DNA of 64,000 nt from Methanoregulaceae archaeon UBA467 (GTDB taxonomy: Archaea; Halobacteriota; Methanomicrobia; Methanomicrobiales; Methanospirillaceae): the NCBI GenBank assembly GCA_002503825.1, contig DASP01000012.1, positions 94,103 to 158,102 on the forward strand, read 5' to 3'. Of the stretch, positions 1 through 8,411 are shown piece after piece (position 1 is the first letter of the stretch; each line of letters opens with the position of its first letter). The notes under the pieces were generated by a model. It was not told the origin of the DNA. It made no database searches and saw nothing but the letters and a program-made list of their open reading frames with translations. The position numbers and the translations under genes were made by a program.

Positions 1-2
1 TC

Positions 3-809
3 ATCCTCATCGGGGTGTTTCTCACGGATCTCGAACTCGGCGGCTACACGGCGCACCTTGAGACACGGAATATGATGCATATCTCAGGCACTGAAGTCAG
101 GATTGGTTATCACTCGTACCGGTGTCCGGGATTTGAACTCCTGAAAAGCCTGGAACGTGCGCAACTGCGCCGGCACGATGAAGCCCGGTTCCCCAGGGCA
201 GAGAAACATGAGCCCCTTGACTGGCGTTCACTTCCGAATGAGAAGATCACCGCACAACGGGTCTTCCGCATCATCAATTCATTCCTTGATGAGAACATGG
301 TCCTCATTGCCGATGTGGGAGACTCACTCCTGGGATGCACCGAGGTTGAGATCCCGGGCCCGAACCGGTTTATCTCCCCTGCATATTATGCATCTCTTGG
401 ATTTGCGGTACCTGCCAGCATTGGCGTAAAAACGGCATTTCCTGACCTGAGGCCGCTGGTCATTGTCGGTGACGGTTCATTCCAGATGACAGGGATGGAG
501 GTATCGTCTGCTGCCAGGTACAACATGAATCCCATTATCGTGGTGTTGAATAATCACGGGTACGGGACCGAACGTCCGATGCTCGACGGTCCGTTCAATG
601 ATGTGGCCGTATGGAACTATTCGCTCATCCCAGGAATTATCGGAACGGGCCGCGGTTTTGTAATCAGGACCGAGGAAGAATTTGGAAAAGCGCTTATAGA
701 CGCCGGAAATTACGAAGGACTCTCCCTGCTTGAAGTCCTGCTGGACCCTCATGATATTTCGAGGGAACTTCAGAGGCTGACTGCCAGCCTTGGAAAAAAT
801 GTGAAGTAA
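3..809 (+). CDS. Thiamine-diphosphate-dependent alpha-keto acid decarboxylase, C-terminal part (5' end outside window)
   Basis: The reading frame is open to the left edge, so this is the C-terminal part of a longer enzyme; the GTG at position 15 is not a real start. The visible part ends with the thiamine-diphosphate binding module of the pyruvate/indolepyruvate decarboxylase and acetolactate synthase superfamily: GDGSFQMTGME about 150 residues into the fragment, followed after roughly 25 residues by NNHGYG, the classic GDG-to-NN Mg-ThDP motif. The segment ISPAYYASLGFAVPASIG matches the conserved stretch before it. Family membership is clear. The substrate (pyruvate, indolepyruvate or another 2-oxo acid) cannot be read from this half alone. 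It has no obvious operon partner downstream. Confidence 0.85.
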   Translation: MLIGVFLTDLELGGYTAHLETRNMMHISGTEVRIGYHSYRCPGFELLKSLERAQLRRHDEARFPRAEKHEPLDWRSLPNEKITAQRVFRIINSFLDENMVLIADVGDSLLGCTEVEIPGPNRFISPAYYASLGFAVPASIGVKTAFPDLRPLVIVGDGSFQMTGMEVSSAARYNMNPIIVVLNNHGYGTERPMLDGPFNDVAVWNYSLIPGIIGTGRGFVIRTEEEFGKALIDAGNYEGLSLLEVLLDPHDISRELQRLTASLGKNVK

Positions 810-902
810 CTAATGATTACATTTTCATGATTGCATGAGTGCATCACCAGATAACCCTGGTATAAACAGGTTACCGCAGGAGGATAACGTCAACCAGGAC
901 GA

Positions 903-910
903 TTTATAAT
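903..910 (+). promoter_or_regulatory. TATA box of the DUF1622 gene
   Basis: TTTATAAT is centred about 26 nt before the ATG at 932. That is the distance expected between an archaeal TATA box and the transcription start, so the message is probably leaderless. Confidence 0.55.
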
Positions 911-931
911 CTCCTGCCCACACTGTATACT

Positions 932-1267
932 ATGGACATCCCGTATGTAACTGGGATTATCAACGCGTTTGCCATTGCATTCAACATCGTCGGGGCTGCA
1001 ATGGTCATTTACGGCGGGGCCAGGGCAGTCATCGAACTGCTCCTTTTCGGGGCTCATCGCACTACGAAGACGAAAAGCACGATCAAGCGGCAATTTACCG
1101 GGTATATCATCTTCGGGCTTGAGTTCTTCATTGCCGGCGATGTGCTGATGACGATGCTGAACCCGACGGCCCAGGATCTTATGCTGCTCGGGGCGATAGT
1201 CGTCATACGGGTCGTACTTGCATATTTCCTTGAAAAAGAGTCAAAAGAATATGATATCGATTCCTGA
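932..1267 (+). CDS. DUF1622 family membrane protein
   Basis: A 111-residue protein with three hydrophobic segments (about residues 8-38, 52-70 and 78-98) separated by a basic loop (HRTTKTKSTIKRQ) near residue 45. The pattern, including LEFFIAGDVLMT, fits the small DUF1622 integral membrane family found in bacteria and archaea; its function is not known. The ATG is placed by a TATA box 26 nt upstream. A T-rich run directly after the stop (1268-1275) could terminate transcription. It stands alone between unrelated genes. Confidence 0.8.
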   Translation: MDIPYVTGIINAFAIAFNIVGAAMVIYGGARAVIELLLFGAHRTTKTKSTIKRQFTGYIIFGLEFFIAGDVLMTMLNPTAQDLMLLGAIVVIRVVLAYFLEKESKEYDIDS

Positions 1268-1714
1268 CCTTTTTTTAATGATACGGTATTGTTGAAATCC
1301 TTAATTTCGATAGAACCTGTTCGATCCATTTCTCTGACAGGAGGGAGTGCCCTCCCCTCCCTGCCGTATCCCGCTGCGGGATTGCCTGCAGGCAGTGTTG
1401 ATCGGGATCCCGTAATTTTTCAAAAGAACGAAGCACAATCCCTGTCGCATTGCGGGGAGGCACAGATTCGTCCAGTGCATCAGCCCGGAAGTGTTGTGGT
1501 GAGGACTATGACGAAAGAGGAGTCGTGAGATAACAGTAAGGGTTTCCTGATAAAATGGTGGAACTACCCATAATATAAGAAGATTTTAAATGGACTTTTT
1601 CATGGTTCCGGAGTGAACCTTACTGGTTCATGTCCGTTTCAACAGAATCGAAAATCCGGGAAACCGGCAACCAGGATTTAATCGGGTAACCTTCCATGCC
1701 GGATTCGACTTTTT
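1268..1714. other. Intergenic region with dense dyad symmetries
   Basis: No convincing gene is seen; small frames here have no recognisable features. The stretch 1338-1420 is rich in inverted repeats: a GGGAG/CTCCC arrangement, ATCCCG-CTG-CGGGAT, the palindrome TGCCTGCAGGCA, and CGGGATCCCG (1403-1412) followed by TAATTTTT. The last resembles a hairpin plus T-run terminator on the + strand, although the nearest + strand gene ends 135 nt earlier. A small structured RNA is possible but unproven. Confidence 0.35.
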
Positions 1715-2203
1715 TCACGATATCCGCTTGCCGATTACATCGAGTGCATCGAGTACGGTCTTTTTACCGGGCTTCATAATGGCAACAGGTACATCCACGA
1801 TTTTCTCCACCATCGATGCAAGGACCGGGGCACAGACAATGCCTGCCGCACCGTCTTTTTCTGCCTTGACAGCCGCAATAATGCACTCTTCAATGGAATT
1901 CGCGGTATACCCCCTGATCGTGCAGGTCCTGTCCCCGAGCGTGATCTTCTGCCCCTCGACCTCATCGAGGAGAAACTTGGCGGCAATAACCGCAATAAAT
2001 GGAGGATATCGCGGTTCAAGTGCCCCGACTATTCTTTTGAGGGTGGAAAGCCTGACATCGCGTTCTGCCGATGTGAGTTTATACAGCGTAGCTGCAGGGA
2101 TCCCTGCCTTATCTGCCAGCTCTTTTATTGTCATACCCTGTCGTTTCAGCTCCTCTTCAAGGGCCCGCCTGAATTCCATCTCAAATAGTGATTTTGAGAA
2201 CAT
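1715..2203 (-). CDS. XRE-type helix-turn-helix regulator with C-terminal sensor-like domain
   Basis: A 162-residue protein. Residues about 10-65 form a lambda-repressor-like helix-turn-helix (LKRQGMTIKELADKAGIPA, then LYKLTSAERD). The C-terminal 85 residues (GYTANSIEECIIAAVKAEKDG onward) form an alpha/beta domain resembling the conserved C-terminal domain of an uncharacterised archaeal transcriptional-regulator family. Its start lies 65 nt from, and divergent to, the ATPase gene that opens the coenzyme M operon. It is therefore the natural candidate to regulate both itself and that operon. The ligand is unknown. Confidence 0.8.
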   Translation of the reverse strand: MFSKSLFEMEFRRALEEELKRQGMTIKELADKAGIPAATLYKLTSAERDVRLSTLKRIVGALEPRYPPFIAVIAAKFLLDEVEGQKITLGDRTCTIRGYTANSIEECIIAAVKAEKDGAAGIVCAPVLASMVEKIVDVPVAIMKPGKKTVLDALDVIGKRIS

Positions 2204-2268
2204 AATAAGATAATAATATCATTATGTATAATAAATAATTCCTTATAAGGCATATTATTAATAGAATA
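2204..2268. promoter_or_regulatory. Divergent promoter/operator between regulator and coenzyme M operon
   Basis: This 65-bp AT-rich spacer contains the perfect palindrome CCTTATAAGG (2241-2250). Its TTATAA core is about 24 nt before the rightward ATG at 2269 and suits a leaderless TATA box. For the leftward regulator gene, TTTATTATAC read on the minus strand (2226-2236) lies about 28 nt from its start. Repeated ATAATA units (2206-2240) cover both boxes, so a protein bound here could control both directions. Assignment is by spacing and composition only. Confidence 0.5.
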
Positions 2269-3090
2269 ATGCAAATGTATTTTATTTATGCATGTCCATT
2301 ACAGATCATGGATTCCTGCGCCATCCGGGAGATCACCATCCTGCCGGGCCATGATAAATCCGGCAGAACAGAACAGTTCCAGGAGATAGTGATCCGCCCC
2401 GGGGACACAATCTCCATCGTGGGGCCCACAGGATCGGGAAAGACCGCATTTATCAATGATATAGAGGTATTTGCGCAGAACGATACCGCAACCGGGAGAA
2501 CTGTCCTTGTCAACGGGGAAATTCCCCCGGAAGAGTATATCCGTGACCCTTCCATGAAGCCGGTCGCCCTGATCACCCAGAATACAAAATGCCTTGCCGA
2601 TCTGTCAGTGGATACATTTCTCACCATGCATGTCAGGGCCCGCAGGATTGGAAACCCGGAGATCGTGAAAGAGACGATCGATCTTGCAAACCAGTTCACA
2701 GGGGAGCAGATCCAGCCCACCTGCAGGATCACCGCACTTTCCGGGGGGCAGACCCGTTCCCTGATGGTTGCCGATGCCATCCTTATCTCCAATGCTCCGC
2801 TTATCCTTCTTGACGAGGTGGAAAATGCGGGCATCTTCCGGGAAAAGGTCATCCGTGTGCTCAAGGAACACTGTAAATCTGTTATTTTCGTCACCCATGA
2901 CCCGCTGGTATCCCTCCTCTCCGACCGCAGGATCGTGATGAGGAACGGCGCAGTGGAAAAAGTACTTGAACCAAAGGGTGAAGAACGCCAGATACTGGAG
3001 TTTGTGGAGCGTATCGATGTCACCCTCTGCCTGTTCCGGGAGCGTATCAGGGCAGGCGAGCTCCTCACCGGGCAGGGCATGTCGGTATGA
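2269..3090 (+). CDS. ABC-type ATPase of the coenzyme M operon
   Basis: A 273-residue ABC ATPase with Walker A GPTGSGKT (52-59), signature LSGGQ (157-161), Walker B LILLDEVE (178-185) and switch histidine THDP (209-212). It has no membrane partner nearby and none of the operon proteins is a permease, so it is likely a soluble ATPase that drives assembly or protein remodelling rather than transport. The first 13 codons are unusual and the ATG at 2308 (MDSCAIREITI) is an alternative start; the TATA spacing favours 2269. It is first in the operon and overlaps the next gene by 4 nt (ATGA), implying translational coupling. Confidence 0.8.
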   Translation: MQMYFIYACPLQIMDSCAIREITILPGHDKSGRTEQFQEIVIRPGDTISIVGPTGSGKTAFINDIEVFAQNDTATGRTVLVNGEIPPEEYIRDPSMKPVALITQNTKCLADLSVDTFLTMHVRARRIGNPEIVKETIDLANQFTGEQIQPTCRITALSGGQTRSLMVADAILISNAPLILLDEVENAGIFREKVIRVLKEHCKSVIFVTHDPLVSLLSDRRIVMRNGAVEKVLEPKGEERQILEFVERIDVTLCLFRERIRAGELLTGQGMSV

Positions 3091-3794
3091 AACTCATCAT
3101 CATAGCGGGCCCGCCGAGTGCAGGGAAGACTGCAGTCGTGAAACAGGTCATTAAGCACTTTCTCCCGAAAAAGAAGATATCCTACCTGAAGATCGACGTC
3201 GTCAGGGCCTTTGAGGACGAGGAACTGCGCAACGAGTTCAATATCCCGGCAAGAAAAGTCTATTCCGGGGACCTGTGCCCTGATCATACCGGGATCATGG
3301 TCCTGCGGGACGCCCTCGACTGGGCTGAAGGTCTGGAGAGCGATATTTTTATCCTGGAGAGTGCCGGCCTCTGCCTCCGCTGCTCGCCCTATACCACCCA
3401 GTCGCTTGGAATCGTGGTCATCTCTGCAGTAAGCGGGATGAACTCCCCGCTCAAGATGGGGCCTATGATCTCACTTGCAGATATCGCGGTGATTACCAAG
3501 ACAGATCTCGTGTCCCAGTCGGAAAAAGAAGTCTTCCGTGAGAGGACGAAAGAGGTTGCCCCCCACGTTGAGATTATCGAGACAAATGCCATCCAGGGGA
3601 CGGGGCTCCGGTACCTCATGCGGGCTATCGACCAGACGCCTGATATCTCTGATCCTGCGAAGATTGTACTTCGGGGTATACCCCCTCTCGGGGTCTGCAC
3701 CGTCTGCGTCGGGAAGAGAGATATCGGATGGCAGCAGCATTTCGGTGTTGTACGAAAACTTGAGGGAGCCGATGACCTGTTCCGGGGTGACTGA
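3087..3794 (+). CDS. G3E-type GTPase (HypB/UreG/CobW-like) with two CxxC motifs
   Basis: A 235-residue P-loop protein: Walker A GPPSAGKT (8-15), a Walker B-like strand FILESAG (88-94), and TKTD (137-140) as the guanine specificity motif. This is the layout of metallochaperone GTPases such as HypB and UreG. Two cysteine pairs stand out, CLRC (96-99) immediately after the Walker B strand and CTVC (204-207) near the C-terminus; they could bind a metal or Fe-S cluster. It overlaps the genes on both sides (4 nt and 23 nt). The likely role, inferred from family and neighbours, is metal or cluster delivery to an operon enzyme such as the DUF39-ferredoxin protein. Confidence 0.75.
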   Translation: MKLIIIAGPPSAGKTAVVKQVIKHFLPKKKISYLKIDVVRAFEDEELRNEFNIPARKVYSGDLCPDHTGIMVLRDALDWAEGLESDIFILESAGLCLRCSPYTTQSLGIVVISAVSGMNSPLKMGPMISLADIAVITKTDLVSQSEKEVFRERTKEVAPHVEIIETNAIQGTGLRYLMRAIDQTPDISDPAKIVLRGIPPLGVCTVCVGKRDIGWQQHFGVVRKLEGADDLFRGD

Positions 3795-4416
3795 GCTGCC
3801 GGAATGGCACCCGCCAGGAAAAGACTGCGGGGCATGCGGGGCACAGAACTGCCAGGAATTTCTCCTGCTTGTTGCAGCCGGGGAGAAAGAAAAATCCGAC
3901 TGCCCTTTTTATGAGGAAACCCACGAAAATTCAAGCCTCACAGAGGGGGAATACAGCGGGAAAGATGTCGTCGGCCAGGCGTACGACTTCGTTCTCCTCC
4001 CCCTTCCGGGCGAACCATCGGCCAGGAAGATTATCCTGCCGTTCCGCCCTGACCTTGTGGAACGCTGGGATATCAGGAAGGGAGATATCGTCCTTGGCAG
4101 GCCGGCCGGTGCAGGCTGCCCGATCCAGCATGTCCTCTCAGTGATCGGAGCCAACCCGGTGACGGGTGTGCTTACCTGCCATACCGTGGGACCGCACCGG
4201 GCCAGGAATGCAGAGGTGAAGGAGATACAGGCGTATCATGTCGTCGGGTTTGAAGGGATGGCCAGGGTCACGCGGAATGCCCCCGGCTTTGCACGGCGAC
4301 AGTTTTTTCTCCCGTCCTATTGCATGATGCAGCGTGCACATACCGGAGTGGTCATGATGGTGCTGCAGAAATCATCAGGGCTCCACGTTCGGGTTGAGGA
4401 TATCAGGCTGGATTAA
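3772..4416 (+). CDS. Fe-S domain protein of the coenzyme M operon
   Basis: A 214-residue protein. The N-terminus carries C19-x2-C22-x4-C27-x16-C44 (in GKDCGACGAQNCQEF and SDCPF), the spacing of the four-cysteine [4Fe-4S] domain seen in corrinoid and RnfB-like proteins. The remainder (about 70-214) is a beta-rich domain I do not recognise, with further cysteines in GAGCPIQ and LTCHT. The open frame extends upstream to 3538 inside the GTPase gene, but the ATG at 3772, preceded by TGAGGGAG six bases earlier, is the credible start. It overlaps the GTPase by 23 nt. It may donate electrons or act as a scaffold for the operon's enzymes. Confidence 0.7.
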   Translation: MTCSGVTELPEWHPPGKDCGACGAQNCQEFLLLVAAGEKEKSDCPFYEETHENSSLTEGEYSGKDVVGQAYDFVLLPLPGEPSARKIILPFRPDLVERWDIRKGDIVLGRPAGAGCPIQHVLSVIGANPVTGVLTCHTVGPHRARNAEVKEIQAYHVVGFEGMARVTRNAPGFARRQFFLPSYCMMQRAHTGVVMMVLQKSSGLHVRVEDIRLD

Positions 4417-4430
4417 TACGGGTTTTTCAT

Positions 4431-5678
4431 ATGAAGACCATCGATGAGATAACGGGCAGGATAAAGAACGGGACCGCGGCGGTGTATACCGCGTCCCAAC
4501 TGAAAGATCTGGCCATGAACGGTGAGAACGTCACCGCTGACGACGTTGATGTCGTGACGACCGGAACCTTCGGAGTCATGTCAGGTACACTTGCAATCCT
4601 CCATATCCCGGTCGCGGATCGCGGATCATTTGAACGGGCAGACCGGGCATGGTTAAACGGGGTCCCGGCCGCAACCGGGCCCTGCCCGAACGAACGGACC
4701 GGGACCGTTGACCTCGTGGTTTTCGGGACCTCGCAGGCAGATAACTCCTACGGGGGAGGGCATCTTTTCCGCGACATCGTCAGCAGGCTGCCTGTCGAGG
4801 TGGAGATAGAGTCCCGGGGACGACTGTTCACCCGGACCGTTACCCTCGATGACATGGGATCCGCCCGCATGGTTACCACCCGCAGCGCCTTTAAAAATTA
4901 CAGTGCATTCCTCAATAACCGGCCTGGAACTGTAAAGACCATCTTCTCGGTAAGGGGACTATCCGGGCCCTCCGGTGAGATCTCTGTCAGCGGATGCGGC
5001 GATATCAATCCCCTTCAGAATGATCCCGCCCTGGACACAATCGGAGTGGGGACCCGGATCCTGCTGAACGGAAGTCCCGGCTACATCATGGGACAGGGTA
5101 CCCGGAGCAGCAGGGACCGGCCAAATATCGCGGCATTTGCAGATATGAGGAAGATGATCCCTGATATGATGGGGGGGTTCATTACATCATCCGGGCCTGA
5201 ATGCCTCACATCCGTCGCCATTCCCATTCCGGTACTTGACGACGAAATCCTTTCCCGTCTCATGGTGCGGAATGAAGATATCCCGCTTCCCGTCGCTGAT
5301 ATCAGTAACCGGGCTCCCTTCGCCGCATCCCATTATGGCGAAGTCTGGAATGACACGGATCCTGTAATAACTTATTCCCAGGATTCCTGTATCCGCTGTG
5401 ATGCCTGTGAAGCGGCATTATACTGCCCTTCCGGGGCGATTACCCCCGGGGAAGGGATTAATCCGGCACTGTGCGTGAACTGCGGGACGTGTGTCAACGT
5501 ATGCCCCGGCAAAGCATTCATGGGAAATCTCGGTGCGATGACCATTGAAGGAAAAAAAATCCCGATCACGCTCCGGCAGTCTGACCGTGCACGTGCACTG
5601 CGGCTCTGCGAATATTTAAAATCACTCATTCTTGATAATAAATTCAGGATCACGGAAAAAACAGAGGACCTCGTATGA
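4431..5678 (+). CDS. DUF39-ferredoxin protein (methanogenesis marker 16 type; candidate ComF-like sulfur-insertion enzyme)
   Basis: A 415-residue protein. Residues 1 to about 310 are a DUF39 (homocysteine-biosynthesis type) domain containing FGTSQADNSYGGGHLF and an internal CGDINPLQND. A two-cluster ferredoxin follows at about 320-370 (CIRCDACEAALYC and CVNCGTCVNVC). This architecture corresponds to methanogenesis marker protein 16. DUF39 relatives make homocysteine from aspartate semialdehyde and sulfide, and a related methanogen enzyme has been reported to turn sulfoacetaldehyde into coenzyme M. Its place directly before cysteate synthase and sulfopyruvate decarboxylase fits that last step. 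The exact reaction is inference. It overlaps cysteate synthase by 4 nt. Confidence 0.8.
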   Translation: MKTIDEITGRIKNGTAAVYTASQLKDLAMNGENVTADDVDVVTTGTFGVMSGTLAILHIPVADRGSFERADRAWLNGVPAATGPCPNERTGTVDLVVFGTSQADNSYGGGHLFRDIVSRLPVEVEIESRGRLFTRTVTLDDMGSARMVTTRSAFKNYSAFLNNRPGTVKTIFSVRGLSGPSGEISVSGCGDINPLQNDPALDTIGVGTRILLNGSPGYIMGQGTRSSRDRPNIAAFADMRKMIPDMMGGFITSSGPECLTSVAIPIPVLDDEILSRLMVRNEDIPLPVADISNRAPFAASHYGEVWNDTDPVITYSQDSCIRCDACEAALYCPSGAITPGEGINPALCVNCGTCVNVCPGKAFMGNLGAMTIEGKKIPITLRQSDRARALRLCEYLKSLILDNKFRITEKTEDLV

Positions 5679-6949
5679 ATGAAAAATACATTCTCCGCTG
5701 TCTTGAAGGGGGAGAAGTAGTGCCTGATGAGTACACCCTCAGCTGCCCCTCGGGTCATTCGTCTCTATTACGGACGGAGTATACAAAAAAAAGGCTGGAA
5801 CTCAGAAAACTCCCGGGGATATTCCGTTTCTGCGACTGGCTTCCGATCATGCATACCATGCCCGTTGTTTCCGGCCCGGTCTGTTACAGGAGTGAAGGGC
5901 TGGCCCGCGAACTGGGGCTGAAAAACCTGCATATCTGTTTCAACGGCTACTGGCCGGAGAGAGGGGGGACTATTGCGACCTGTTCATTCAAGGAACTTGA
6001 GGCGATTCCCACTGTTATCCGGTTAAAGGAGAGGAAATCGGGAGTGCTGGTCATTGCCTCGGCAGGGAATACCGGGCGGGCCTTTCTCCAGGTGTCAGCG
6101 CTTACAGGGACTCCCGTTGTGGTGGTGGTCCCCGAATCCGGCATACACAGGCTCTGGACCACCGCCCCGGCCAGTCAGGCATTTGTTATTGCAGTCCGTG
6201 GAGATTATACCGATGCCATCAGGTTCAGCCGGCAGATATGTTCATCCGGACATTTCATCGCAGAAGGCGGGGCAAAGAACGTGGCCCGCCGGGACGGGAT
6301 GGGCACGGTGATGCTTGAAGGAGCAACAGCAATCGGAAGGATGCCTGATTATTACTTCCAGGCGGTCGGAAGCGGAACGGGAGGTATTGCTGCCTGGGAG
6401 GCTTCGCTACGTTTAAAGGAAGACGGCAGGTTCGGGACGGCCCTTCCTGAACTCCACCTCTCCCAGAGCCTCCCATTCGCCCCCATGGTCTCGGCCTGGC
6501 ACCACCACAGGAGTAGTATCATCCCGGAAACTGACATGCCTGATGCGAAGAATGCCATCTCAAAGGTATATTCGGATGTGCTGACTAACAGGGAGCCCCC
6601 GTATGCCATCAGGGGCGGTATATCTGACGCGTTGACAGATACCTGCGGCAGGATGTACGCGATCCGGAACGAGGATGCCCGTTCTGCAGAAAAAATCTTT
6701 GTGGATGCGGAGGGTATCGACCCTGACCCTGCGGCCTCGGTCTGTACCGCCTCCCTCATAACGGCAATTGAAACGGGTAAAATCAAAAAAGACAGGGTTG
6801 TCCTTCTGAATATCACCGGCGGAGGATACAGGAGGGTGCGTGAAGACCACCAGATCATCCCGGTGGCTGCACACATCACCGTTGAGGCCGGATCTCCGGC
6901 AGATGAAATTATGAGAGAACTTATGGCGTGGGGGAAGTCCTGTGTATGA
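5675..6949 (+). CDS. Cysteate synthase (PLP-dependent, threonine-synthase-like)
   Basis: A 424-residue fold-type II PLP enzyme close to threonine synthase. The PLP lysine is in CSFKELEAIPT (about residue 108), the phosphate/substrate loop SAGNTG is at about 129, and a glycine-rich SGTGGIAAWE lies near 231. Cysteate synthase makes L-cysteate from O-phosphoserine and sulfite, the entry reaction of coenzyme M synthesis in Methanosarcinales and Methanomicrobiales. The neighbours (sulfopyruvate decarboxylase directly downstream, 8-nt overlap) strongly favour this over threonine synthase. The N-terminus begins with a short zinc-ribbon-like segment (LRCLEGGEVVPDEYTLSCP). Confidence 0.9.
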   Translation: MNEKYILRCLEGGEVVPDEYTLSCPSGHSSLLRTEYTKKRLELRKLPGIFRFCDWLPIMHTMPVVSGPVCYRSEGLARELGLKNLHICFNGYWPERGGTIATCSFKELEAIPTVIRLKERKSGVLVIASAGNTGRAFLQVSALTGTPVVVVVPESGIHRLWTTAPASQAFVIAVRGDYTDAIRFSRQICSSGHFIAEGGAKNVARRDGMGTVMLEGATAIGRMPDYYFQAVGSGTGGIAAWEASLRLKEDGRFGTALPELHLSQSLPFAPMVSAWHHHRSSIIPETDMPDAKNAISKVYSDVLTNREPPYAIRGGISDALTDTCGRMYAIRNEDARSAEKIFVDAEGIDPDPAASVCTASLITAIETGKIKKDRVVLLNITGGGYRRVREDHQIIPVAAHITVEAGSPADEIMRELMAWGKSCV

Positions 6950-8060
6950 GGATCTGGTAATATCAATTCTTAAGGGGGAGGGAATCGACATCGTCTCCTC
7001 TGTCCCCTGTGACAAGGCAAAGGACCTCTGTTTCATGATCCCCGGGCAGTTCAATCACATCGGCCTTACCCGGGAAGAGGACGGTATCGGGGTCTCTGCC
7101 GGGGCATTCCTTGCAGGGAAACGACCGGCGATGTTCATCCAGAGTTCGGGGCTCGGCAACTCGCTGAATGCACTGATGTCCCTGACCCGTACCTACCATC
7201 TCCCCCTTCCCATCCTCGCCAGCTGGCGGGGCGTGCAGGATGAGGTTATCCCTGCGCAGGTACCGTTTAATGCTGCCGTCCCTAAAATCCTGGAAGCGAC
7301 CGGGATCCCCTGTACTGTCATCAGCCAGCCTGACGATCTTGAAAAGATAGGAGATGTTATCAGGGACAGTTTTGAACACTCAACTCCGCATGTGTGCCTT
7401 ATCCTGCCGAAGGTCTGGGTGGTGGACGAGTCCTGTCGGACCGGGACCATCAATCCGTCGCGACAAAAAGAGACTGACCTCTTCTATCACCGATCGGTAA
7501 AAGACCCGGAGATGACCCGTTACGACGCGATCCGGATAATCGCCCGCAATCTTGACCGCCAGGCGGTCGTCTCGAACATCGGGGTTCCAGGTAAAGAGCT
7601 CCATGCTGCCCGCGATCGTCCCCTGAACTTCTATATGCTGGGCAGTTATACGCAGGCATCCCCGATCGGACTCGGGCTGAGCCAGGGGACAAACCGGGAT
7701 GTATGGGTTGTGGATGGCGACGGGAGCATTCTCGGGACCGGGATCCTTCCGGTAACAGGCATAAAACAGCCAAGGAACCTGACCATCTTCTGCCTTGACA
7801 ACGGAGCCTTCGGGAGCACGGGAAACCAGCTCACCCCTGCGTATAACACTGCCGACCTGGAACTTATGGCGATTGCGGCGGGTTTTTCGCATACCTGGAA
7901 AGCCGGAGATGATGAAGCACTGGAGAATGCAATCCGGGAACTGGGAGAAGGGCCGAATTTTGTCCATGTGCTCCTGAAACCGGGGAACGCAGACGTGAAG
8001 AATATTCCGCTTTCTCCGGTTCAGATCCGTGACCGCTTTAAATCCGCGCTTCAGGCGTGA
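6942..8060 (+). CDS. comDE: Sulfopyruvate decarboxylase, fused alpha and beta subunits
   Basis: A 372-residue thiamine-diphosphate enzyme that converts 3-sulfopyruvate to sulfoacetaldehyde. The N-terminal half (about 1-165, with CDKAKDLCF and QSSGLGNSLNAL) is the alpha (PYR-like) domain. The C-terminal half (about 185-372) is the beta domain with the cofactor motif GDGSILGTG followed by CLDNGAFGST. In some methanogens these are separate comD and comE genes; here they are one frame. Translation starts at GTG 6942, inside the end of cysteate synthase. It closes the operon; the aspartate-type aminotransferase that would link cysteate to sulfopyruvate is not in this window. Confidence 0.9.
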   Translation: MYEDLVISILKGEGIDIVSSVPCDKAKDLCFMIPGQFNHIGLTREEDGIGVSAGAFLAGKRPAMFIQSSGLGNSLNALMSLTRTYHLPLPILASWRGVQDEVIPAQVPFNAAVPKILEATGIPCTVISQPDDLEKIGDVIRDSFEHSTPHVCLILPKVWVVDESCRTGTINPSRQKETDLFYHRSVKDPEMTRYDAIRIIARNLDRQAVVSNIGVPGKELHAARDRPLNFYMLGSYTQASPIGLGLSQGTNRDVWVVDGDGSILGTGILPVTGIKQPRNLTIFCLDNGAFGSTGNQLTPAYNTADLELMAIAAGFSHTWKAGDDEALENAIRELGEGPNFVHVLLKPGNADVKNIPLSPVQIRDRFKSALQA

Positions 8061-8067
8061 TTGGTCT

Positions 8068-8097
8068 GATTTAATTTTTTACTTTTTAAAAAAATGA
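8068..8097 (+). terminator. T-run terminator of the coenzyme M operon
   Basis: After the last stop codon the sequence TTTAATTTTTTACTTTTT gives clustered T-runs without a strong hairpin, the usual archaeal termination signal. Confidence 0.5.
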
Positions 8098-8411
8098 ATA
8101 AACTATAATCCGGCCGGACTTCAGAAGGTTCCCCAATACAGGAAATTTAGCAGGGAATGTCCTGAAAAACCATTAATTTGAATTTTTCCAGGATATCGCC
8201 TTTTTTTCCGCCTTACAACTGGTTCATCAGTATCGAATGAAAAATCCATTTCCTGGACCGGGTTTTGAAATATCAGCCAATCTGCTTACGTTTCAGAAAA
8301 AATTCATATGGCCTCGTTCACCTGTCACATACCCGGTCCCGGTGATTTTCACAATCTTGAAGTGTCCCGGTCCGGTACTGGTAAGTATATACAGTACCCC
8401 CGGGATGACCC
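8098..8411. other. Intergenic region upstream of the transglutaminase-like lipoprotein
   Basis: No gene is supported. The region holds T-rich tracts (8196-8210) and AT-rich patches that could be promoter elements for the gene at 8412. A 91-codon frame at 8237 shows no recognisable protein and overlaps that gene. Confidence 0.3.

Noticed and set aside
2286..3287. 333-codon open frame on the minus strand
   Set aside because: It lies opposite the ABC ATPase, whose Walker and signature motifs are unambiguous, and encodes a low-quality Ser/Arg-rich product.
5675..6949. Threonine synthase
   Set aside because: The fold is the same, but the gene lies in an operon with sulfopyruvate decarboxylase and a coenzyme-M-type DUF39 protein, which fits cysteate synthase.
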